From: Vespa crabro
Lineage: Eukaryota > Arthropoda > Insecta > Hymenoptera > Vespidae
NCBI RefSeq assembly: GCF_910589235.1
Contig: NC_060956.1
Location: 22,040,473-22,104,472 of the forward strand
Direction: 5' to 3'
Length of the DNA stretch: 64,000 bases
Position numbers and translations under genes: made by a program
In this document: piece by piece, positions 50,701 to 55,269 of the stretch
Numbering within the stretch: the stretch's first letter is position 1
Layout of the letters: the number at the start of each line of letters is the position of its first letter
The notes under the pieces: model-generated
Databases searched by the model: none
Seen by the model: only the letters and a program-made list of their open reading frames with translations
What the model was told of the DNA's origin: nothing

Positions 50701-52153
50701 GCCCCTATCCACCTCATTATCCTCCGCCTCATCATCCGCCCGCAGGACCTCACGTGGATATGCTCGGCTATCCTCCTGCCGCTTTGAACGGATATCCCGC
50801 TAGACCGCCACTTCAACAGCTTTATGATCCTCACGGTAGTATGAGAGCACCACTCGGACCACTCGGTGTACCCGGTGGAAAACCGTAAGTCTCTTCGTTC
50901 CTTCGTTCTTTCGCTTTTCTACGAGTAGAAGACGGAATATATATATATGTAGAGTGTTCGTTCGCAGAGCCTACAGCTTCCACGTATTGAGCGACGGACA
51001 AATGCAACCGGTACCGTTTCCGCCTGACGCTCTCGCAGCACCAGGAATACCCAGACACGCGCGTCAAATAAATACTCTCACTCACGGCGAAGTGGTCTGT
51101 GCGGTGACGATCTCGAATCCGACCAAGTACGTTTACACCGGTGGCAAAGGGTGCGTCAAGGTCTGGGACATCAGTCAAGGCGGGAGCGGCAGCGCAAAGC
51201 CGGTTTCCCAACTCGATTGCCTCCAACGAGACAATTACATCAGGTCTGAACGATTATCTAAGCTCTTACGATACATATTAATCCGTCAGATTCTACTTAG
51301 ATATTACTAACAGCGACGATGTCTTTTCTATTGCGACTTACAGATCGGTCAAACTGTTACCGGACGGTAGAACGCTCATCGTGGGTGGTGAAGCGAGCAA
51401 CTTGAGCATCTGGGATCTTGCGAGTCCAACGCCGAGAATCAAAGCGGAATTAACATCTTCCGCGCCTGCCTGTTACGCTTTAGCGATTTCTCCGGACTCG
51501 AAGGTCTGCTTCAGTTGCTGCAGCGACGGAAATATCGCCGTGTGGGATCTTCAAAATCAAACGTTGGTTAGACAATTTCAAGGTCACACGGACGGTGCCT
51601 CTTGCATCGACATATCTGCGAATGGCTCGAAACTCTGGACCGGTGGTCTCGACAATACAGTACGTTCCTGGGATCTTCGAGAGGGTAGACAGCTACAGCA
51701 ACACGATTTCACGTCGCAAATATTTTCTCTCGGTTATTGTCCGAACGACGAATGGCTCGCGGTCGGAATGGAAAATTCAAACGTCGAAGTTCTTCACGCA
51801 ACGAAACCTGACAAATTCCAACTTCATTTGCACGAATCTTGTGTCCTTTCGTTACGTTTTGCCTCCTGTGGCAAATGGTTCGTTTCAACTGGCAAAGATA
51901 ATTTGTTGAATGCTTGGCGCACGCCGTACGGAGCATCGATATTCCAGGTAATCCTCGCGTTTACGCTCTTTCCTTATCTAACGAATTAACATGACGCAAC
52001 GTAAATTTATCCTTTTCTTTTTTTTCTTTTTTTTCTTATTTACAGTCAAAGGAATCATCGTCGGTGCTCAGCTGCGACATCTCCAATGACGACAAGTACA
52101 TAGTGACAGGATCAGGCGACAAAAAAGCGACCGTCTACGAAGTGATTTATTGA
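1429..52153 (+). CDS. gro: Groucho/TLE transcriptional co-repressor, 5'-partial, 11 exons in window
   Basis: Groucho is a nuclear co-repressor recruited by Hairy/E(spl), Runt, Engrailed, TCF and other factors through WRPW or eh1 motifs; it tetramerises and recruits histone deacetylase. The coding exons are 1429-1492, 8878-8922, 27129-27266, 30629-30908, 34433-34458, 50042-50167, 50247-50529, 50626-50884, 50968-51243, 51344-51947 and 52046-52153. All introns are GT-AG and all phases agree, giving 736 residues to a TGA stop. Numbered from the split serine at 1429, residues 1-83 are Q domain, 84-185 the Gly/Pro-rich GP region, about 186-250 CcN (basic KKMKK nuclear signal, acidic SDGEKSDQD casein-kinase-type sequence), about 250-405 the Ser/Pro-rich SP region, and 409-736 the WD40 propeller with four clear WD dipeptides. 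The roughly 45 N-terminal residues of the family are missing from the window. The match to fly Groucho and vertebrate TLE is close throughout, so identity is secure; only alternative exons remain open. Confidence 0.97.
1567..1644. repeat. (TA)n followed by (GATA)n compound microsatellite
   Basis: About 19 TA units run directly into ten GATA units, just inside the donor side of the first intron seen. The phase of TA passes into GATA without a break, as expected where one tract grew from the other by slippage. Confidence 0.95.
3352..3483. repeat. (GA)n tract and ACCG tetranucleotide array
   Basis: A pure GA tract spans 3352-3392. Sixty bases later an ACCG array of about eight units spans 3451-3483, followed by ACGA-type units to about 3510. 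Confidence 0.9.
6744..6792. repeat. GAC trinucleotide microsatellite
   Basis: About eleven ACG/GAC units, a short GAA interruption, then more GAC units. Every unit carries a CpG. Confidence 0.95.
8878..8922 (+). CDS. gro: groucho coding exon: Q domain, 15 codons
   Basis: The 45-nt exon, phase 0 on both sides, reads YYEMSYGLNVEMHKQ, nearly identical to fly and human Groucho/TLE. The acceptor has a long T-rich tract ending tttccag; the donor is gtgagt at 8923. Skipping it would remove 15 residues of the tetramerisation helix while keeping frame. It sits alone between introns of 7.4 and 18.2 kb. Confidence 0.97.
10087..10143. repeat. (GA)n microsatellite
   Basis: About 28 GA units with one GC interruption near the start. 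Confidence 0.95.
10431..10515. repeat. CGT/GTC trinucleotide microsatellite
   Basis: About 27 CGT units with a few single-base interruptions (GTTGTC, GTCATC, TAGTAG at the end). Each intact unit has a CpG. Antisense to the GAC array at 6744-6792 in repeat class. Confidence 0.95.
12374..12412. repeat. (CAG)n microsatellite
   Basis: About twelve CAG units with one TAG interruption. It lies deep in an intron, so the polyserine/polyalanine frames across it are not taken as protein. Confidence 0.93.
13424..13503. repeat. GATAGA/GA compound microsatellite
   Basis: Imperfect GAGATA units at 13424-13459 grade into a pure GA tract at 13460-13503. Confidence 0.93.
14206..14280. repeat. GATA/GGAT-(GA)n compound microsatellite
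   Basis: GATA and GGAT units pass into a GA tract with GC and GGG interruptions. Confidence 0.9.
18416..18463. repeat. (CT)n microsatellite
   Basis: About 24 uninterrupted CT units. Confidence 0.95.
19094..19142. repeat. (GA)n microsatellite
   Basis: GA tract with a single GGG interruption; a CT tract of similar length (19388-19430) lies 250 bp downstream. Confidence 0.94.
19388..19430. repeat. (CT)n microsatellite
   Basis: Pure CT tract for most of its length. It is complementary to the GA tract at 19094-19142. Confidence 0.94.
19591..19640. repeat. (TA)n microsatellite
   Basis: Twenty-five uninterrupted TA units. Confidence 0.96.
20267..20340. repeat. (GA)n microsatellite
   Basis: A long GA tract with AAA and CG interruptions in its last third. 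Confidence 0.94.
21651..21705. repeat. (GA)n microsatellite, left arm of an inverted pair
   Basis: About 27 uninterrupted GA units. A CT tract of matching length starts 155 bp downstream. Confidence 0.95.
21861..21916. repeat. (CT)n microsatellite, right arm of an inverted pair
   Basis: About 28 uninterrupted CT units, able to pair over its whole length with 21651-21705 in an RNA transcript. Confidence 0.95.
22796..22922. repeat. GGT/GGC-rich imperfect trinucleotide block
   Basis: About 125 bp of degenerate GGT, GGC, GAT and GTG units, strongly G-biased on the + strand. This is unlike the C/T- and GA-rich DNA around it. Confidence 0.85.
22991..23032. repeat. (GC)n-(CA)n microsatellite
   Basis: Short alternating GC run followed by about 18 CA units, an alternating purine-pyrimidine tract. 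Confidence 0.93.
25408..25461. repeat. (CT)n microsatellite
   Basis: About 26 CT units with no interruption after the first few bases. Confidence 0.95.
26079..26124. repeat. (GA)n microsatellite
   Basis: GA tract with one AAA interruption near its start. Confidence 0.94.
27129..27266 (+). CDS. gro: groucho coding exon: end of Q domain
   Basis: The 138-nt exon, phase 0 on both sides, gives 46 residues beginning TEIAKRLNAIIAQILPFLSQ and ending MTELNAIIG. This is the second helix of the Q domain and is almost invariant from insects to vertebrates. The acceptor follows a T-rich tract (tttttttttcag); the donor is gtgagt at 27267. Confidence 0.98.
27669..27732. repeat. (TA)n-(GT)n compound microsatellite
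   Basis: TA/CATA units pass into about 14 GT units. Confidence 0.93.
29166..29248. repeat. closely spaced (CT)n and (GA)n inverted pair
   Basis: A CT tract (29166-29193) and a GA tract (29215-29248) lie 21 bp apart. In RNA they could form a hairpin with a stem of about 28 bp. Confidence 0.93.
30629..30908 (+). CDS. gro: groucho coding exon: GP domain
   Basis: The 280-nt exon enters in phase 0 and leaves in phase 1. It encodes QQRPDLPRLLQQMHAQQLPP, then a Gly/Pro/Leu/Ala-rich segment, then HPLSMLTKPDLHRGQPDDLK and PNG. This is the GP domain, linked in the family to histone deacetylase contact. Acceptor ttttcag ends at 30628; donor gtaagg starts at 30909. The last G joins the next exon to give Gly. 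Confidence 0.97.
30909..34432 (+). other. gro: groucho intron, 3.5 kb
   Basis: No exon seen. It holds a CA tract near 31772, CT tracts near 31990, 33490 and 33787, a TA tract near 32857, and a C-run followed by CT and an alternating CG stretch near 34124-34160. Confidence 0.85.
34433..34458 (+). CDS. gro: groucho 26-nt micro-exon
   Basis: The exon reads (G)LNPAEERH. Two leading bases complete a glycine split across the intron, so it enters in phase 1 and leaves in phase 0. The acceptor is ctgtttcag ending at 34432; the donor gtaagt starting at 34459 is a perfect consensus. The peptide joins the GP region to the RSSISPAEREKY start of CcN exactly as in Groucho/TLE proteins, which is what supports an exon this small. 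Confidence 0.94.
34785..34849. repeat. (GA)n microsatellite
   Basis: About 32 uninterrupted GA units, one of the longest pure dinucleotide tracts in the window. Confidence 0.96.
37515..37560. repeat. poly-A and A-rich tract
   Basis: Nineteen consecutive A residues, then an A-rich run with G interruptions. No target-site duplication or transposon body was seen next to it. Confidence 0.85.
37638..37680. repeat. (GGTC)n tetranucleotide repeat
   Basis: About eight GGTC units followed by GGTT units. It is the reverse-complement class (GACC) of the ACCG array at 3451-3483. Confidence 0.92.
37948..38008. repeat. (CTCTGT)n-(CT)n microsatellite
   Basis: Five CTCTGT hexamer units grade into a pure CT tract. 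Confidence 0.93.
38458..38493. repeat. (GA)n microsatellite
   Basis: About 17 GA units. Confidence 0.93.
41781..42014. repeat. (CCTT)n tetranucleotide array, about 230 bp
   Basis: About 55 CTTC/CCTT units, nearly pure from 41801 to 42014 with one CCTC interruption near 41932. It is the longest simple repeat in the window. Long frames on both strands across it (Lys-Glu-Gly-Arg or Phe-Leu-Pro-Ser repeats) are by-products of the repeat. Confidence 0.97.
43445..43486. repeat. (CCTT)n tetranucleotide array, short
   Basis: About ten CCTT units, the same class and strand as the large array 1.4 kb upstream. Confidence 0.94.
46153..46320. repeat. GA-rich, GGGA-containing purine tract
   Basis: About 165 bp of nearly all-purine + strand with a pure GA tract (about 46161-46187), several GGGA units near 46278-46298 and another GA tract to 46319. 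Confidence 0.88.
47723..47768. repeat. (CT)n microsatellite
   Basis: About 22 uninterrupted CT units. A shorter CT tract lies near 47378-47408. Confidence 0.94.
50042..50167 (+). CDS. gro: groucho coding exon: CcN region, start
   Basis: The 126-nt exon, phase 0 on both sides, encodes RSSISPAEREKYSRPRSTPD and on through HLHLKKMKKEQDKDIGH. The basic KKMKK stretch is the nuclear localisation signal of the family, and SRPRSTPD carries a proline-directed phosphorylation site. Acceptor gtttcag ends at 50041; donor gtaggt starts at 50168. Confidence 0.96.
50247..50529 (+). CDS. gro: groucho coding exon: CcN end and SP region
   Basis: The 283-nt exon starts QSDGEKSDQDLVVDDASE, the acidic casein-kinase II type segment of CcN. 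It then runs into SP-rich sequence with several SP or TP sites (PTSPAAN, TTSPREN, PSPRSG, PVTPTS), which in the family are targets of HIPK2 and MAPK and modulate repression. It follows a 79-bp intron and leaves in phase 1 at gtacgt. Confidence 0.96.
50626..50884 (+). CDS. gro: groucho coding exon: SP region, Pro-rich part
   Basis: The 259-nt exon encodes a Ser/Gly run, then a Pro/His/Tyr-rich segment including PYPPHYPPPHHPPAGPHVDM and YDPHGSMRAPLGPLG. It enters in phase 1 (acceptor cacag at 50625) and leaves in phase 2 with CC|gtaagt. It is low in complexity but matches the SP-to-WD linker of insect Groucho. Confidence 0.95.
50968..51243 (+). CDS. gro: groucho coding exon: WD40 propeller, start
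   Basis: The 276-nt exon begins by completing Pro, then AYSFHVLSDGQMQPVPFPPD, and continues through VYTGGKGCVKVWDISQG to LDCLQRDNYIR. It carries the first blade of the seven-bladed propeller that binds WRPW and eh1 motifs. The donor is weak at the third base (gtctga) but the phase join (AG|A, Arg) and homology require it. Confidence 0.95.
51344..51947 (+). CDS. gro: groucho coding exon: WD40 propeller, main part
   Basis: The largest exon, 604 nt, encodes SVKLLPDGRTLIVGGEASNL through YGASIFQ. WD dipeptides are visible in LSIWDLA, IAVWDLQ and VRSWDLR, and the less regular blades contain HLHESCVLSLRFASCGKWFV. The sequence is close to identical with Groucho/TLE propellers from flies to vertebrates. 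Acceptor ttacag ends at 51343; donor gtaatc starts at 51948. Confidence 0.98.
52046..52153 (+). CDS. gro: groucho last coding exon
   Basis: The 108-nt exon encodes SKESSSVLSCDISNDDKYIV then TGSGDKKATVYEVIY and TGA at 52151-52153. The ending KKATVYEVIY is the canonical Groucho/TLE C-terminus that closes the propeller. The acceptor has a long T-rich tract ending tttacag at 52045. Confidence 0.98.
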   Translation, partial: SKESSSVLSCDISNDDKYIVTGSGDKKATVYEVIY

Positions 52154-52476
52154 GTCGTTCTTTCGATAACGCTTCAACATTCGAAGAACATTGAACACGT
52201 GGGAATTTCAATGTACGTCGCGTTATGCGTCAAGATTTAAGACAGTATATGTTTCTTGAATGACAACTCAAAGTTTGTTCGTCGACCGATAGAAGAGATC
52301 ACTTATCGATCACGGTGCAGACGAAGTTGAGAAAACCTCTTGTTGCCTCTTAAGGAGAACGGACGGAAAACAAGATGGACGCTAAAACCCGAATTAAAGA
52401 AATACCAACGTTCGCGATGATGAGAAAAATGAAAATTGCATCGCTCGTATGTTGGACGAACGTTGCGTTATGAGTA

Positions 52477-52545
52477 TACACACACACACACACATACGCG
52501 CGCACAGCACACGCACGCACACACACACACACACACATATAAATA

Positions 52546-52625
<80 letters not shown>
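52477..52625. repeat. (CA)n-(TA)n compound microsatellite in 3' UTR
   Basis: CA/CG-type units at 52477-52538, then TATA and GTGT, then about 33 TA units to 52625. Confidence 0.95.
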
Positions 52626-52626
<1 letters not shown>

Positions 52627-52848
52627 CTAGACAGAGATACAGACGAGAAACGCTTAGTTATTTAAGATTGTATAGGAAAAATTGGTAATAAGTAGGTACG
52701 AACGATGAAGGAGACGTAAAGATTCTTGTACGAAATTCTCTCTAAACGATAGGAGATAAAAGTCCGACGGAGCGTGTAATATGTTGCTAATGTAATATAG
52801 AAGACTCGATGCTATAAGTATATCTTTTACGTGTGATTGCGAGAGAAG

Positions 52849-52884
52849 CGATCGATCGATGAATCGATCGATCGATCGATATCG
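52849..52884. repeat. (GATC)n tetranucleotide repeat
   Basis: About eight GATC units with a GAATC interruption. Each unit is palindromic, so the tract can fold on itself. Confidence 0.9.
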
Positions 52885-53746
52885 TGCACTTTATCGTACG
52901 CGTCGTTCTCCATTTTCGCGCTTGATCCTGATCGATCGTAAAATCGACAAGGGTGCTCGGCGACGCGTTGAACACCGGTCTAGTGTGTCGACTCGTCGAA
53001 AGTAGGAATGTGTGTCGTGATACAGAATTATACATAAGAAATACAAGAACAAGACAACAAAATATATCGAAGACGCGTATAAAAAGAGCGTTTATGCCAA
53101 AACAATACGAATGTAACGTTTATGGATGGAATCATTTGTCGATCGCACTGTGATGTTTAGAAAAAGCCCAAGTATATAAGAAGCATGATGACTGGTTCGT
53201 ATTTCAAATGAGGAAGAGTATGCAATTTGATTTAGAAGATGTTTAATTCGATTATTATTTCAGTGTCGATCATCGATCACCGATGAGGACTTTACGAACG
53301 ACATTGAATTGTTTTTAAATCTATTTCCATTTCATTTTATGTTAACGAGCGCGTACTCGAAATGGTTTAGGCATCACGTCCGATAAATCGACGAGCTCGT
53401 ACGCGTAAGCCCGTTATTTCTCGCAGTAAGCATTGTCTCGAGCGTATCTCTGAACTCTCGTTAGTCCTTTTACAACTGCCAGTCTCTTACTACGTGCGAA
53501 TGTGTTCATAGGATCGCGATCGCGTGCGTGCAGCTTGAACGTGCGTACGACGTGTGTACTACGAGTATAATATATGTTATTTTACAGATCGCGTATGTAT
53601 GTATGTAAGTTCGACGAGCGGTTTACTGCAGCAAATGCGAGTCGATTCGCGTGCGAGACTCATTCTTTTTTGTTCATATCGATAAAAGAAAATGATTTTG
53701 TCTTATAGATAGGCATATTTCACTGTGACGCAAACATCGATCGAAA

Positions 53747-53752
53747 AATAAA
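53747..53752 (+). terminator. polyadenylation signal, candidate for groucho
   Basis: Canonical AATAAA, the first one found downstream of the groucho stop codon on the + strand, 1.6 kb after it. Confidence 0.5.
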
Positions 53753-53770
53753 ATGCGTGCCCACGACGCC

Positions 53771-54250
53771 TTCGTTAATACGTACATACATACGTATTTT
53801 AGAAAACAAATATTTGACAAATTATTTTTATGACCGTAAACTTAGATTTAGGCCATCGCGCATCGGCAGATTCGGTCGGCGTACGAGCTTGCATCCGTAT
53901 CATCGACTCGCGCGAAGCCAACGATAGCGATTTGCTCGTACCACTCTATCTCTTCTATTTCTCCCTCTCCCACTCTTTCTATCTATACCTCTCTGCGCTA
54001 ATTAAAAAGATGTCGAAAGAGAAGCCTCCCAAAGTAGGGTACTAGTTGACGCCCATTATTAACCACTATCCCTTTCTCCCAAGCCGAACGGCGTAAGCAG
54101 CTAATGCATACGGAGATTTATATTTTGTTACAGGATGACACAAACGCAAAGAAAAAAAAACCGCAGGACAGATAACGTACGCGTCACTAAACGCGCATAT
54201 TCGAAACGCTGTGATCGATCGAAAAAGTTGAAAATTAGAGATCGATTTTC

Positions 54251-54281
<31 letters not shown>

Positions 54282-54452
54282 TTTAACGTTTCTCAAATGG
54301 AGAGGTTAAATGACACGATTTGTTGACGACGATCACAGTCGCGACGATTATATAGACCAATAGAAACAACGATACCTCAAGAAAACTCAATAGTTTATTA
54401 TCTTTAACGGATCAATGTGTACAGAATCGATATTCTTTTACGGTAATATTAA

Positions 54453-54483
<31 letters not shown>

Positions 54484-55138
54484 AGAAAGAAGAAGAGAAA
54501 AAACATACATACACAACGCGGACAAAAGTAATCGCAAATTTGATGCCTGCGACGATTACAATTTTTCTCCTTTTATTCCTATCCCGCGTTCATCGAATTA
54601 TTATACCTCCGAAACTACTCGTGCTTCGCGTACCGATTGCGCGCTAATCGAAAGAACGGTCATTTATAACCGGACAAAAGATAGCCGACTGTTAATGTTT
54701 TCTTTCATCACTTTTTCATATCGTTCCTATAACTATGCGAGATTTGTTTTTTCGGCAATTAAATCATCTATATCTATCTATCTATATATATATATACATA
54801 CATATATATATATATATATATATTTCGACTTGTTGTTTATCTTTTTACCCTCATACTTTTTCTCCGAGTATTTTTTTTTTCTTCTTCTTTTTTAACAAAG
54901 AAACGTCATCGTTCCTACGACTTTCGTACAATAATTCGTACTGTCGATCGCAGCGCCATTTGACGATAACTACGTATCGAAGCGAACGTGCTGCCACCGG
55001 ATCGAGCGGATTTTTGGCAAACCCTCACCGGTGCGATAAGTTACAATATGGCCGCCGAGAAAGCGCGTTGCATTACATTTTGATCCCATATTTTAGCCCA
55101 TTTATATATTATTTAGTGTAATAAAAATAGTCAGCAAG
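53771..55138. other. intergenic DNA and MBD2/3 5' region
   Basis: No gene recognised. A poly-T tract (54246-54284) and a poly-A tract (54451-54488) lie 166 bp apart in inverted orientation. A TA tract is at about 54784-54822. The final 200 bp is less AT-rich and should include the MBD2/3 promoter and 5' UTR. No TATA box in a convincing position was found. Confidence 0.7.
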
Positions 55139-55269
55139 ATGAATATGTCTGTGGAGAAAAAGAAATATCCTTCGGCATTACCAACGAATTGGTCAACGAG
55201 GGAGGAAACAGCTAGGAAAAGTCAAAATCAATTAACGTCTACGGGAAAGGTTGATGTTTATTATTACAG
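55139..55269 (+). CDS. MBD2/3: MBD2/3 exon 1: start codon and N-terminal half of the MBD
   Basis: It encodes MNMSVEKKKYPSALPTNWST followed by REETARKS, NQLTS and GKVDVYYY, leaving in phase 2 at gtatgt. The arrangement ALP-x-W-x(3)-EE-x(3)-RKS-GK-DVYY is that of MBD2/3. There are about five extra residues between RKS and GK, in the DNA-contacting loop, compared with RKSGLSAGKSDVYY. A second in-frame ATG two codons in could also serve as the start. Confidence 0.92.

Larger units (their letters stand above)
52154..53770 (+). other. gro: groucho 3' UTR (inferred)
   Basis: Sequence after the stop has no coding content. It includes a CACGTG with an overlapping Su(H)-like CGTGGGAA at 52196-52205, a CA-TA compound microsatellite (52477-52625), a GATC repeat (52849-52884) and two K-box motifs (52832, 53148). 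A canonical AATAAA lies at 53747-53752, giving a UTR of about 1.6 kb. An ATTAAA variant near 52393 could end a shorter form. The end coordinate is inferred. Confidence 0.6.

Noticed and set aside
54012..54172. Two short pieces that could splice to a 21-residue Lys-rich peptide (MSKEKPPK then DDTNAKKKKPQDR)
   Set aside because: Splice-like sites exist (donor gtaggg at 54036, acceptor ttacag at 54133) but the peptide matches no family I know and the A-rich second part is low in complexity.
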